This document shows, in pieces, positions 11,561 through 23,160 of a stretch of 64,000 nucleotides of DNA. A program made the translations under genes and the position numbers. Source of the stretch: Simmondsia chinensis (Eukaryota; Streptophyta; Magnoliopsida; Caryophyllales; Simmondsiaceae); the NCBI GenBank assembly GCA_018398585.1, contig JAGTTD010000014.1:17731387-17795386 (forward strand). The letters run 5' to 3'. The notes below the pieces were generated by a model that worked only from the letters and a program-made list of their open reading frames with translations, was not told the origin of the DNA and ran no database searches. Each line of letters begins with the position of its first letter. The first letter of the stretch is position 1.

Positions 11561-12930
11561 CAGACATCAAGAACTTCGGATTGCACCTATGACCAGGCGG
11601 ATATGGCTGATTGCATCCATAACATAGTCGTGTAGATCTCTTGTCCACAGATCGGCCAGATTTGATGCTTGATGAGTCCTTTGGATGAGTCTTGTAATTG
11701 CTACTCTTGAATTTGCTTTTGTCACTTGAAGACACAAGCGTGGCCTCAATCAACTTAGCCTTGTTATAGGCTTTGGAGAGAGTATTTGGCTCAATGGCCT
11801 TAACCAAGCTTTTAACTCTTGGCTTCAATCCACTAATAAAGCTTGAAATATAATAAGCTTCGGTAGAATGTGGATTAATGGTTATCATATTAGCACGCAA
11901 ATTCTCAAATCTGGTCATATACTCCTTCACCGTAGATGTTTGATAAACTTTATTAAAGCTATCAACAACATCGCTTGAATCCTCTTCACCATACCTCTGA
12001 CAAAGCTCTTCCACGAATTTGTCCCCAGAAAGACAAGGATTACTCCTCAAGACACTATAAAACCATACCTCGTGGTCTCCATGAAGATGCATAGCAGCTA
12101 GCTCAACTTTTTTCCGCCTCATTGATGTTATAAAAGTGAAAATACCTTTCACACCCCCTCGACCAAGATTCAGGCTGTTTTCTCTCAAACGGTTCTATTT
12201 GTACCTTTGGCTGTCTATGAGCGTGACTTCTGCCACTAGATGTAGCATCATAACTCATGGATCTCTGCTGTTGATATAGATCAGGAGGTCTATTTTGCTG
12301 TTCTAGACCATCGAATGCAGTTCTTTGGTGATCGTTCAAGTCAGGTGGCCTGGAATGCAATCCGGTGCTCTGGCCAAAACATCTGGACTGTCCTGGTCCT
12401 GCATTTCAATCAAATGTACCTGCAACATACTCAACTACTGAAGGTCGATCATCTGCTGATCTAATCTGAACTGAGGGACCAATATCTGGCTGTATCACAA
12501 GTGATTTGCCGCGCGTTCTGTCCAGATTCTCATTTCTGTTCAAATGCATCTGCAATTGAGCCACATTAGCAGGAGGAACGAGCTGACTTGCAAGCTTAAG
12601 GATTGCATTGACGGATGCTTCTCCTTGTTTCTTGACCTGATCTTGCAGATTCTCCATCCTTTCCTCCAATTTGGACAACCGATCATCATTTCTTTGCTGA
12701 ATTGCTAACTGCACTTGCTGATTTTCCAGGTTTATTTGCTGAAACCTCGAGACCCAATGTTCCTCTGATTGTAATTGTGAATGATTGATCAATTCCTTCA
12801 TCTGATCAAGCGTGACATAATCCTTTGAAATGTTTGCACTTGACTCAGCAACATTGGACACCTCTGTTTCAACCATAGGAGCAACATTGCCTCCACCAGC
12901 ACCCGATTGTGTCCGAACTCCTTTAGCCAT
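11561..12930 (-). pseudogene. Chr-1 gag
   Basis: Starts at the ATG complementary to 12928-12930, just after the primer site. The N-terminal 174 codons are glutamine- and leucine-rich with coiled-coil character (around LSKLEERMENLQDQVKKQ). Then come two RPPDL motifs, the gag core (GDHEVWFYS, YMTRFENLR, SSFISGLKP) and a zinc knuckle of the form C-x2-C-x7-H-x-C (residues 189-202 of the 570-codon piece 10476-12188). There is one stop near 12406 and one frameshift near 12150-12190. Gag would form the particle. Confidence 0.85.
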
Positions 12931-12986
12931 TCCTTGATCCTGCCTCTTTGTTTTTCCAGCTCAATTCAAGCAATAGACCACTTGAA

Positions 12987-13001
12987 CCAACTCTGATACC
13001 A
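12987..13001 (-). other. Chr-1 primer binding site
   Basis: The minus strand reads TGGTATCAGAGTTGG next to the 5' LTR, a tRNA-Met-type site. The leader after it resembles that of Chr-4 (both reach GAGCTGG about 45 bases on), not those of Chr-2 or NA-3. Confidence 0.85.
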
Positions 13002-13003
13002 AT

Positions 13004-13406
13004 TGTTAACTACCAAAACCTAAATTGATAGCTAACCTTGTGAAAGAGACAGATAAGATGAGAAGAGAATTGAAAGTAGATGAGAAGTATAGAAATAAAT
13101 GAGAAATAGAGGGGATTTTCCAAAAGGAAATCTGGTTATTATTCATTGATTGAAGATATTACAATCATTAGATCTATTGTAAATAGATCTTGGTACAATG
13201 CATCAAACACACACAACACTAACCGCTAAAACTAACTTTGGCACCTAAATCAAGCTAGCCGCCTCATTTGACCGTTATTGACTTAACTACCTGATTTGGC
13301 ACCAACCAACCAGCAACTAACATTCAAAATACAACTTTAACAACACCCAACACATTAAAAACAATTATAGATCAATTGCAATAGAAAGACTAAAGGAATT
13401 ATAATA
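13004..13406 (-). repeat. Chr-1 5' LTR
   Basis: 403 bp, the same length as the 3' LTR. It ends ATAATA where the other ends ATAACA. Both E2F-type sites have decayed to TTTGGCACC (near 13237 and 13295). Confidence 0.95.
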
Positions 13407-13411
13407 GAAAT

Positions 13412-14300
13412 TTGCTGAATTAGCTGATTTGTTTTGCATTCAATCAACACAGTGATGGAGGGAGATGCATTCACTAATGCGTTCTAGACGACTCAAGAAA
13501 TTCTTGATCATCATCTTCCGAAGATATTGCAGATTCTTCAAGATATGATGACCACAGCTCAAGCGAGGCAACAAGCTGTTATGCTGTGAAGTGTTTTGTC
13601 ACTAACTGTGGTAGCAATGAAATCAAGGCCTCTAATTGAAGTAAGGAACAAGAGATCACTAAGACTGAAGAAATTAACTCAGCAAAACTTATGTTCAAGT
13701 TACAACCGAGCAGTAAGAAGCATAGAGCTAGTAAGAAATTTAAGGTAAGATCGAAAGGGAGTCAGCTCAAAGGAGTGATTGAGCCTCCAAGGATGCAAAA
13801 TCAACAACGTAAACTAACGAAGAAAGAACCTTTTTGAGCCTGTGTGTTCATTTTATAGCATAAGAAAGGTGATCTGAAGCAGTTGAATGTGCCAACAGTG
13901 AAATTGAAACCTATTCAGCAGCCAAACTTGCAAACACGAGAAGCTGATTTGGAAGCTCAAGTATGGAACACTCAAATGGTTAATAGTGTGATAGATTAGG
14001 CAAATTTACGACCTCTTGATCAAGGAGAGGAGGAACTTAATGTTACTTTGGGAATTAAACAACACTTGCAACAGAGAATTGAGCAAGAAGTTGAGGAGAA
14101 CGCAATCGATAGTGCTGGAATTAGCTTGAATCTGGAAGCTGCAGCGGCAAATCAACTTGCTAACTTTACGTAAGCCTTTGAAATCCATAATAAGAGTGGG
14201 TTGGCTGAAATTTAGGGGCTCAATAATGCAATTTCATAGGCAAGTCGGGGAGGAATTGTACCATTGCAAGCTGTTGAGCCAGATGTAGTGTCACCGACTG
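13412..14300 (+). pseudogene. NA-1 coding region, 5' degenerate part
   Basis: A possible start ATG is at 13455 (MEGDAFTNAF), followed by many stops. Pieces such as DHHLPKILQILQDMMTTAQARQQ suggest a helical N-terminus, as in NA-2 and NA-3, but I see no direct residue match to them. Around 14020-14170 a glutamate-rich piece appears (GEEELNVTLGIKQHLQQRIEQ). No known domain recognised. Confidence 0.45.
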
Positions 14301-15182
14301 TTACAACTGAGAACTTGGAAATATATATTGAAGTTTTAAGTATCATATTGTTGCATTTGAAGCTTACATTATAGCCTAACATTGAGATCAAGGTGGTAAT
14401 TAGTCTTAGTCGTAAGAAGTGCTATGCAAGCAAGAGATTAAGAGCAATGAAAAAGCGAATCTTGGTTCACAAGGGAAGACCTCCAGATTTCCCACTTCTT
14501 AAGTTAGACAAAGAGATTCTTGAAAAGCTTTATATGCTCAAGAATATGAAGTTGAAGCAGCCTAAGGTGGTGATGATGTCTATTGATAGACTTGGGGCAT
14601 TCTCTTGGATCAAAAGGACAATCAAGATAGCAAAGAAAAAGGGAATTTCCAACTGTAATTATACAAGTTCAGCAACAAATCAGAGTGTTCTTACTACAAT
14701 AGACTCAAATTCAGCAAAGGAACTAGTTGTTACTACTGTGCTGCCAACAAATTCAGTAAAGAATCAGTTTTTTACCACTCCAATGCAAGGTCAGGTCCAA
14801 TGGCAGGCTCAATTGAGTGGAGCTAGTGTTTATTCCTCTTTGACCACTAATAATAGGCCACCTGATCCAAGCAAAGTGGAGCACGATGTTGATTGTCCAA
14901 GGGAAGAAGTGATGATATATATCTTGGTTGGGCAACACTTCCACTCTTGTAATCAAAATGGTGAAGGAATTCATCTCAAAATTAGCTCCACAGGGAGATG
15001 AAAAGGAAAAAAAGAGTCCAAGGATGAGATATAATGGTAATCAAGAATTAATGTTTGGACTTAAATATCAATCCAAGCTAATTTTGATGGTTTATGGTAT
15101 TGAATTAACAAGGAAGGCGGTACAAGAGTTAGATGCTTGTGTTAGTAAAGCTAAGAGTAAGGGGCGTCCTCTAAGGCTATAA
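14301..15182 (+). pseudogene. NA-1 middle coding block, homologous to NA-3
   Basis: The open piece 14393-15001 holds KKCYASKRLRAMKKR, GRPPDFPLLK and KLYMLKNMKLK. The same order appears in NA-3 at 52600-52790 (KKCNSSKKLRMEKKP, GRPPEFLLLK, KSYDLMKEKMKL). Upstream, IYIEVL at about 14320 matches VHIEVL in NA-3. A second RPPD motif lies at 14855-14866. A different frame stays open at 14928-15182. The agreement of two nested, separately inserted elements shows that this was a real coding region, but I recognise no family. The segment is basic and may bind nucleic acid; that is only inference. Confidence 0.65.
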
Positions 15183-15428
15183 GCAAATGTGAGATGTCCT
15201 AAATCCTTTTTCCTTTTACTCTAACGGCAAGAAGATGATCTGGGCGAAGTAGCAAGCTATCCTTGGAAGCAACGAGTTAACCTTGGAGTTGTTTGTGAGG
15301 GACATTATCGCTTAAGTGAGGTTCAAGACTGCATTAAGGTTGAGTTAGTGGAAAGGTGTAAGTGGTGTGTTAAGGGAATTAACTGATTCAATATTAAGAA
15401 CTCAAATGTTTCGGCTGAGGAGCTAAGC

Positions 15429-16253
15429 TTGAGATCAGGAGCACTTCTGGATGATAAAATTGAGCAGTTCAATAAGGACAACATGAGCAGATCAGCATTT
15501 GTTCTAGATACGTTTAAAGATGTTAAGATGCTCAAGTTGCATCAACGTTATATTCAAGTGTACTCTGAATCCCAACATGTGCATACCTACACAGTTACAG
15601 TGTGGGTAATCTTGAGTAAGGAAAGGAAGCTCAAAGAACCTAAAGTACAGAGTCACTTTAATCGTTTAAGTTGTAAAAGTTCATTCAAAAGCAGGAAGCA
15701 AGAGAAAGTTCAGGCAGGGTCTGAAGCATTTGAAAAGGGACTGAAATCCATGTGTTGTAAGCAAGATGAAGAAGGTTGGGATTCCTTGAGAGTTCAAGAA
15801 GAGAGTAATTCAGTATGGTATTCAGCTCTTGCACTTAACGGGCTTCCCTTGAGAGTTCAAGAAGAGAGTAATTCAGTATGGTATTCAACTCTTGCACTTA
15901 ATGGGCTTCCTTGCTTGGATAATGTTCACAATTTTCATACCAATATTCCAATTACATAAGAGTACATGCCAGTTGAGTGTATAGGAAAGCATTCAATTAG
16001 GTTTGTTTCATCTAAAGTTTTTAGGCATCCTGACAGCAAGCAATGTGAAAGAGTTGTTTACTTGTTGGTTACATCCAAAGCTAGTAAACAGAACCAGATT
16101 TTAATGCAGAAGATGACATTGGTGGCTTGGAAAGAGTATGGCAAGGAAAGAAGGGAAGCTGCTACTAAGAAATGGACTCAAAGCTTGGAGCAAGATACGG
16201 TGGTCTGTTTTTCTGTTGTTGCTGCAGCACGTTGGTATCCAAGCTCGTGGTAA
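15429..16253 (+). pseudogene. NA-1 C-terminal coding block with internal duplication
   Basis: One frame of about 270 codons with a single stop (TAA at 15957-15959), joining the open pieces 15429-15959 and 15966-16253. It contains LKLHQRYIQVYSES, a 21-residue tandem duplication (LRVQEESNSVWYS repeated) and WKEYGKERREAATKKW. The last motif weakly resembles WIEYGNVRGIAAAENL in NA-2. No domain recognised. It ends about 190 bases before the 3' LTR. Confidence 0.55.
15785..15910 (+). repeat. 63-bp in-frame tandem duplication
   Basis: Two copies of a 63-bp unit beginning CTTGAGAGTTCAAGAAGAG (15785-15847 and 15848-15910), differing at about three bases. 63 is a multiple of three, so the reading frame is kept through it. 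Confidence 0.92.
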
Positions 16254-16446
16254 TCATCAAGACTCCATGAATATTTGCGCCTTGATCAAAAGCAAGGGGA
16301 ATTTCATAGTGAAACCTCTCAAATGGGAGGAGATTTGCAAGTTTTTCATAGAACTATGGTAGAAGCAAATGCAAGGCTAAAGTATGAGCTAATGCATTCA
16401 AATGGAAGGGGATCTTTGAGCAGCTACTAGGATGATTGGGAAATAT
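16254..16446 (+). other. NA-1 3' untranslated part and polypurine region
   Basis: No frame of note. A purine-rich stretch (AAATGGAAGGGGATC) lies about 40 bases before the LTR. A short repeat ATGATTGGGAAATATTGTC bridges the LTR start, so the exact priming point is unclear. Confidence 0.5.
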
Positions 16447-16880
16447 TGTCATGATTGGGAAATATTAGAGTAAGGGGGTATTAAGTCATTAGTAATAAGC
16501 AAGGAGCTCAATTCAATTGTTTTAGTCTTTTAAGTGTTTTAGCCGCGTATTAGCTTTACTAGTATTGATCATGCATTAGATATTTTGATTAGGAAGTGCG
16601 ATTAAGTGATTTGGATGGAAAGATAGTTGCGATGGTTAGGAAAGGTCTAGGTGAAGTGAATTAGTTAGATATTTTGCTAAGCTTGTATTAGTATAAGTAG
16701 TGGATTCCTCATTTGTAATCTTCATTGAATGAAATGATATTGAATCTCTTCTTTCTCTCATCTATAATTCTCTCGACTGCTCATCTCTATTCTCTATATT
16801 TCCCATCTTAATCCCAATTCTTTCTCATTTTATACTATCTCTCCTGGGTTATGAACCAAGATTCATCTTGAATCATAACA
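16447..16880 (+). repeat. NA-1 3' LTR
   Basis: 434 bp, TGTCATGATTGGG to AATCATAACA, followed by the AAATG duplication (16881-16885) and the resumption of copia LTR 2. Confidence 0.92.
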
Positions 16881-16885
16881 AAATG

Positions 16886-18503
16886 TTATTTGAAAAACTT
16901 GTAGTCGGTTATAAGTTTGGACTAATTTTCTGCTAAGGAAATACCATGATCCACAAGTGTTGTGTTGGTGTATTTAGTAAGATTAATACACTGAGTTAGA
17001 CCATGTGAGTTACTTATTTCTAGACTACTATAAAAAATGAGCCATTCATGATGTATTATTTGAACGACTCTATTGAGAGTATTCTAGACCTGTGCATGGA
17101 ATATTAGTTACCTTGGTGTACTATAAGTAAGGTTTTGATAAATAGCCGAAGTCCCAAGTGCATTGGTTAACGGCATGAAGTGCAACAGGGATCAAGTATT
17201 CAATTCGAAATCTATAGTCTCTCATGAGATATAGATGTCCCCTTAGTTGATTCGCAAGTATTTGAATTAATCCGAAAACTTTGGCCAAAGTGTTCCAAGC
17301 GTTTGACATTTGGAAGTTGTACTATGAATTTGTTATAGTATAAGTGAATTATTCGGAAAAGCTGTGAGAGAAATATATGTAGTAGTTCTAATTATTTTTC
17401 ATCATGGATATCAAATAGAGGGGTTGTTGTCAAAATAGTCTATTTGGGAATTATCGAATAAATAATTTAAGTCTAAAGTGCAGTGGGATTTATTTAGTAG
17501 AAGTAAGTCTCATTATATGGTAACTAAATTATATCATGAGATGATAATTAATTTAACCCTTTTGGAGCTGATTTAAATTGTCATTGAGATCCCTATGTAA
17601 GCCTCCGTTTTTTTAATGCCATCGGAAAAGTATTTAAGAATTCATAGGATGAATTATTTGTACATAAAATGAGTAAATGTAATTTTGCTAAATATTATTC
17701 ATGAGACGAATAAAAGTTAAAAATTATAAAAAAATTAATAATTTTGTAAAATTAAAATTTATAAGATGAATTTTTACATGTAGAAAACAAAACAAAAAAA
17801 GGGAAAAACAGGTCTCAATCCGCTTGGTACTCCAACAGCGTGTCACGCACTGGGCTACCCAGCAGGCCGATCTGCACCTACAGGCACGAACTAATCAGAT
17901 TTGGCCACATGGCACGCGATAGGAAATTAAACGCTGTTTGTGCTATGCTTTAAACGACGTCATTTTTTCCTTTCTACTGAATCGGTATTTTGTCATTTTT
18001 TTCACTCTAGTAGCCTATTATAAATAGAGGTACTGAAGTCAAGGTTAAGCATCAAATTTCGAATTAAAGTTTTATGAAAGTATTGACTTTTGAATAACTA
18101 TTAAGAGAAAAAAATTTTCCGTTGAAATTTTTCCTCTTAAGTTTAATATTTTTTGAAGCCCGCACCCCTAGTTTTCGAAGAGATTGTGTAGAAGGCTTTT
18201 GGATCACGGTATTATTCTGGCTTTCTTTATTGGAGCAATTTTTAGGTATTCTTCTTTCCTTTTCCTTTTAGTTTTTCCCTTTTCTATTTATTACAATATT
18301 CTTATTATACTAGTTTTATATTCATGTTATTATTATTAATGTATTAGAGTAGAGACCCGTAGATTAAAAATTGGGAATCTTAATATCCGTAGATTTGAAA
18401 TTAGGAATTTTAAATCACCTACAGGATTAAAATTAGGAATTTTAAACTGTTACGCTGCATTATTCTAATAAATTAGGGAAAATTTTTGAAATCCGTCCTA
18501 ACA
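16886..18503 (+). repeat. Copia LTR 2, second part
   Basis: Continues the LTR broken at 6127 and ends CCGTCCTAACA at 18503. TATAAATA at about 18019 is the likely promoter TATA box. This is the only one of the three LTRs with its 3' end and adjacent primer site both preserved. Confidence 0.9.
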
Positions 18504-18505
18504 AT

Positions 18506-18520
18506 TGGTATCAGAGCTGG
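18506..18520 (+). other. Copia unit 2 primer binding site
   Basis: TGGTATCAGAGCTGG, two bases after the LTR end: tRNA-Met type. Confidence 0.9.
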
Positions 18521-19560
18521 CCTTTGGTTACATTTAGAATATACATGATAGGCATAGTAAGATCAAAATAAATAGACTTTGTGACTTAATAAAATAGAGA
18601 TTTTATTAAATTAGAAAGGAAAGATTAATAAATTTTATATTGATCATAATTGTAGATCCAGTTTTAAATCGTTTAAAGCGTAGATTGAATTAATAGTTAA
18701 TTTAGGATTTGTAAACGCAAATTTCTCAAATTATATTTAGTTTACGTATGATAAGATTGTACGTATGTTATTAAAATTAACTAAATCGGTTGGATTGATT
18801 AATGAGATTAGGGCCAATATTTTTTAATTAAAAAAAATTTATTTTTTATAATGCTAACATTATACGTCGGCATTGACATGGCAATTTTTTTAAAAAAATT
18901 GGGACATATAGGAATCCGTACTAAATTAAATAATAATAATTAAAAATTAATTTTATTTTAGAATAAGATTATAATGTAGATTATGAGATAATCAAGTTGT
19001 AAATGCAATTTAAATAAAATCACAAGTTTGTAAAATTCAAGTGGGAGTGCTCAATAGTTTAAACCTCGCTGTCTCCATTGCTGGTCTAGCAGTATACTGA
19101 CTCAACCTCACTCCCTGCGGAGGGTGTTGGTTTTGCAGGTTACAAGGTTAGACTTTTAATAGGATAACCTAAAGTGCAAAGAAGCGATGCGACCACGCTG
19201 CCATGGAGTATTACGTGTATTTGTATGGAGGTTTAGGTAATGATTTACACTTGACTAGAATGATATATTAGCTTCCCCGTTGAGCTCTTTTGTGTCATGT
19301 TAGAGAATAAGGAAAAGTGGTGAGTTAATCTTGTTTAGTAAGTGTTTCAGGAAAACATGTTAATTGAGAATAGTTCTCAGATAAACTAATTTCATACGGC
19401 CCCACTGTCGGGGAGTAGGGAATGGTGTGTTTAGGTCATCACTACATGCATGATAGCTCATTTTTGTGGACACCTGACTCATTACGTTTTCTAAAATTAA
19501 GAGAATAGATATCACTGCATTATACATGGCTGTTTTTATATAGTTACACAAATGTTTGCA
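18521..19560 (+). other. Copia unit 2 leader, non-coding
   Basis: AT-rich leader. Its second part (from about 18935) aligns with 1960-2640 of unit 1, with a single copy of the 70-bp unit. No gene seen. Confidence 0.6.
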
Positions 19561-20501
19561 TTTACATAGATGTATAATGACCGCAAATGGTACACTTCAT
19601 TCAATTCTCAAGCACAATGTCTCTATGAACCGAATTATTTTGCCTAGAAATAGAGTTTGGGCATCATTCTAATTCACGAGGTTCTTAAGTTTGTTCTCGC
19701 GGATGCTTGTCCTTTTGTGCCCACTAACGATTGTAAACTAGTTGTTAAAGAGCGCTATGAACTCTAGCATAAGGCTAATGAGTTAGCCATATATTACATA
19801 TTGACCTCTGTGTCAGATGTTATCAAGTATCTGATGCTTGAGATGCAAATAGCAGCTTAGATGATGAAACATTTAGAAGAAATGTTTCAACAATAGTATA
19901 GAGCAGCTAAGAAAGATCTGATCAGAAATTTGCTCAATATGAGGATGTTCAAAGAAATTCCAGGTGAGGAACACATCATGAGTTTGATGGGGTGTTTTTA
20001 TGAATTGGAAGTCCTTGGAGCTGAGTTTGATAGTCAAACTAAGTAGGACATCATCATTAATTCTCTGTCCAGCTCATTCACTCAAGTTCAGGCTAAATAT
20101 TTCTATGAATAACAAGAGCTATTCATTACCTGAGCTAATGAAAGAGCTACTAGTAACAACAGATTGGTTGTGGGCCAAATGGATTGTCAAATCGACCTGC
20201 GCACCAAGGACGAGTAAGCAAGAGAAAAGAAAGTGTATTCTTTGTATGGGCCACTGGACAAAGGATTGTACCAAGGACTTAGCTACCCTTCATTTAAGGA
20301 CTGGCAGACCATCTAGTGAAGGCATGTTGATATCTTACTTAGTTGAGTCATGTGCAGTTGAGAGTCCACTAGGTTCCTAGTGTGTGGACCCAGGTTCAAC
20401 TTATTATGTATGTAATATATTATAGGGGCACACGCTAACCAGGAGACTGCATGTTGGAGATGTGTACCTAAAGGTTGGATATGGTACAAGAGTAGCAATC
20501 T
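19561..20501 (+). pseudogene. Copia gag and protease remnant, unit 2
   Basis: Gag pieces parallel to unit 1: FVLADACPFVPTND, LIRNLLNMRMFK and, in the 126-codon piece 20000-20380, SYSLPELMKELLV. A remnant of the zinc knuckle is readable (CILCMGHWTKDC). The protease active site DSG has become DPG (CVDPGST) at about 20382. Many stops. NA-2 interrupts it at 20507. Confidence 0.75.
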
Positions 20502-20506
20502 TAGGA

Positions 20507-21076
20507 TGTTAAGATTCAAATTACTCTTGGACCTTAACCTTGGTTGGGATAGTGAGAGTATGAGGTGAGGAGAGAATTTAGAGTTAAGAAGAGATAAGAA
20601 GTGAAAGGGAGATGAGAAATAGAGAGAGATATCAAAAGACATCAATTTGTCATTCATCAAGTTATGAGCTCTTCAAGAGAGGCTCTACATATTTATACTA
20701 CTAATCCTTAGGATGGCTTAAGACTAATAATATCTAGAGATACGATGATCCTAGACACAAGGACTAACCGACTCAACCAATCAACTAACTAACTAGCTGC
20801 CACCATGAGCGACATTGACCACTAGCTAGACCACCGCAACTAATAAGCTTTAGACTTCACTTATTACATGACTTACCCAAAGCTTAAGCTACTAATTACA
20901 TCAAGACTTATTCTAGTTACAATATCAACTAGCTAATACAACTCAATACGCTACATTCACACCTTATTACATTTACTTAGGCCAAACAAGTAACAACAGT
21001 AGCAAACACCAGGAGCAGCAGGACAACAACAACCAGGACACCAACAGCTCATACTTTGGATTCTCGGATCATAACA
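20507..21076 (-). repeat. NA-2 3' LTR
   Basis: 570 bp, TGTTAAGATTC to GGATCATAACA on the plus strand. Read on the minus strand, its start TGTTATGATCCGAGAATCC is close to the solo LTR and NA-3 starts, followed by a stretch rich in TGCTG and TGTTG. It is followed on the plus side by the complement of the polypurine tract AAGGGGAAGGGAA. Confidence 0.95.
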
Positions 21077-22170
21077 TTCCCTTCCCCTTGAAAACATTAT
21101 TGTCCTCAAGAATCAAGAAAAGAGTTGAGACCTTCAAGAACACTTATTGTTGTGGAAAGGAGAGCCGAAATTGAAGAACTCATGCTGAAGTCTGTAGTTA
21201 AGAACATCTGGCTGCTGAAATTATTGCACCCAAGGTAGATCAGGAGCCACCCAATGCAGCTACGAATTCAGCATCTAGGAACACACTCACTGCAGATCTG
21301 GAACTGAATTGTATTGCACTGGAATTTGCTGAAATGTGTTGCAACTGAAACGAACTAATGATGAAGTAACTCTGAAATGCAGCAGGTACATGAGTATGAT
21401 TCTTGTTTTGACACAATGTTTGCATTTGAATGTGTAGTACTCTTCAGGAGGTCTGCACTGATCAAACCAAACCTGCCAAACTTCAACAACTAGCCCATGG
21501 CACACCTTGTTGCAGTTAATGCAGCTCAAAACACTATCTTGCTGCAGAGAGCCATAAAACGCAGCAACAATTCTGTAATTCTACTTGTAAAATGCTGCAC
21601 AACAGGATTTGAATGTCGTTAAACCCATAAGACTACATATGAAGTCCTTGAACATCTCGGGAAGCCTTCCAAACGCAAACCAAGTACCAAAACAGCCCAA
21701 TATTCGGACCTTGGTAGCAAAACACATTGAAATTCCATAAGAATGCAGCTGCAACCACTTCATCTTGGATCTTATCCAAAATTTGTATTGCTTACACATC
21801 CACTTACTAAACCATCTCAGACCAAGCTCAACAAACACTTGATTGCTTTCCAATTCCACATGATATGCTGAAAAACTCAAAATTTCAGTCGTGTATAACC
21901 TGGACAACTCCTAGCTATGGATAATACAAATTTCAGCTCGATTTTTGCCCATATGTAAGCTTCTTGATGCGAACAATTTAATACATCTTCCTAAAGTCAT
22001 AATAGCAACAATCACACTCCATTTGAGCAACACATTTTCTGCTGACAGTGAAGGAAGTGCAATTCTCCTAGAATTTTCAGCAGCCCCTATTACTTCTATT
22101 GCTTGAATCTTGAGTGTGAACTTGTAAGATCTAGAAATTTCAGCTTCCTCTTTCAATAATCTTGCATAGA
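21077..22170 (-). other. NA-2 internal 3' part, frames not recognised
   Basis: Open pieces at 21911-22291 and 21581-21907 (minus) look like decayed coding sequence. The first carries IEVIGAAENSRRIALPS, which resembles RGIAAAENLRQALNS in the frame upstream, hinting at an internal protein repeat. No known domain. The tract just before the LTR reads, on the minus strand, TTGAGGACAATAATGTTTTC then the polypurine tract. Confidence 0.45.
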
Positions 22171-23160
22171 TCACACCATAGGCTCCCATTCTTTGAGGAT
22201 GCACCAGAAATTTTGAATACATTGCTGTCCAAACTTGTTCATTTGAACACTTGTGACTTTGGCTCGAAAATCTGGTCCTATGCTTCTCCAAGTTAAGAAC
22301 TCATAAGTCACACTTGAATTCCAAGGACACAAGGTCCTCACTTGAATTCTCAAAGAAACCCCATTGACAGAATTTATTCTGCAGCTCACAACTTCCAGCC
22401 ACCCAATTTGCCTCATATGATCAAGCTTTGCTTTCTTGTCAATGAGTTCAAGTATGAACACAAAGTACACTAGCATAAGGAGCCAGTGTAGCATCTGAAC
22501 AGCTATGCATAATTCAAGAGCATGGGCTAATCCATTCTTAACTCTACAGCTGCTGTATATGCTGCTTCTTCCACCTGATGTAATATGCTGTAGCAGTATA
22601 GCACAACAAATCTCAGTGCTCGAATTCAGAGCTTGTCTCAAGTTCTCAGCAGCTGCTATGCCTCTCACGTTTCCATACTCAATCCACAACCCCATTGCTA
22701 TCTTCGACATCACTACTTGGCTATGCTTACTATCTTTAGTTGCAAACAAGGAGCTCACAACACCATCAGATCCTCTCTGAACTGCTTCTACTTCTGCAGC
22801 TAACCAACTTGACAGATCTTGATTGAATGGCTTGCTTTTAACTACTGAATTTGCTCCAGTCCTCAAATACTGCACCTCCACCATAAATTCAGGAGGCCTC
22901 ACATTTGGTTGCACCATTGGAGCATGTTCTTTGTCCATAGCTTGATTAATACCTAGCCTTAGCTTGGAACTCGATATACTTGCCAATTTGTTGTCACACA
23001 CTGTCATTCCAACCCCAAAACTGAAACCAAACTCCACCAAAACATCAAGGAATCTTCCAACTTTAAACACATCAGTTAAAGCATCTATTGTACCGATTTT
23101 GGTTTGGTTAGAATTCTGCTCCAGCACCTTACTGAATTTGTGCACCTCCATCAGCTCCAT
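22171..23160 (-). CDS. NA-2 ORF2, 329 codons, unknown function
   Basis: The longest intact frame in the pol-less elements. Possible start MELMEVHKF at 23160. Readable features: VRPPEFMVEVQ at about residue 88, AEVEAVQRG, WIEYGNVRGIAAAENL and a hydrophobic stretch near LHWLLMLVYFVFILEL that could be a membrane helix. NA-1 has RPP motifs and WKEYGKERREAATKKW in the same order, a weak but ordered resemblance. I recognise no family. It lacks RT, integrase and protease motifs. It may be partly shadow or decayed, since frames on both sides look coding too. Confidence 0.45.
   Translation of the reverse strand: MELMEVHKFSKVLEQNSNQTKIGTIDALTDVFKVGRFLDVLVEFGFSFGVGMTVCDNKLASISSSKLRLGINQAMDKEHAPMVQPNVRPPEFMVEVQYLRTGANSVVKSKPFNQDLSSWLAAEVEAVQRGSDGVVSSLFATKDSKHSQVVMSKIAMGLWIEYGNVRGIAAAENLRQALNSSTEICCAILLQHITSGGRSSIYSSCRVKNGLAHALELCIAVQMLHWLLMLVYFVFILELIDKKAKLDHMRQIGWLEVVSCRINSVNGVSLRIQVRTLCPWNSSVTYEFLTWRSIGPDFRAKVTSVQMNKFGQQCIQNFWCILKEWEPMV

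Larger units (their letters stand above)
7011..13406 (-). mobile_element. Chr-1: Ty3/gypsy chromovirus
   Basis: Complete element of 6.4 kb, of which 660 bp is a nested solo LTR. Two 403-bp LTRs, the exact target duplication GAAAT (7006-7010 and 13407-13411), a tRNA-Met-type primer site and a polypurine tract frame a gag-PR-RT-RNase H-IN-chromodomain polyprotein on the minus strand. Short LTRs and the RT wording suggest a Reina-like chromovirus, tentatively. I count 14 mismatches between the LTRs (about 3.5%). One long frame is broken by a few stops and two frameshifts; the protease and RT catalytic residues are altered, so it is inactive. Confidence 0.93.
6128..16880 (+). mobile_element. NA-1: pol-less LTR retrotransposon with unfamiliar coding region
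   Basis: LTRs at 6128-6590 and 16447-16880 flank an internal region of about 3.5 kb once the nested Chr-1 is removed. The target duplication AAATG is exact (6123-6127 and 16881-16885). The primer site is tRNA-Met type. No gag, protease, RT or integrase motif is visible. Degenerate frames instead encode pieces shared with NA-3, namely a GRPPDF..LLK block and the segment before it. It must have depended on enzymes from another element. Its insertion splits copia LTR 2. Confidence 0.9.
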
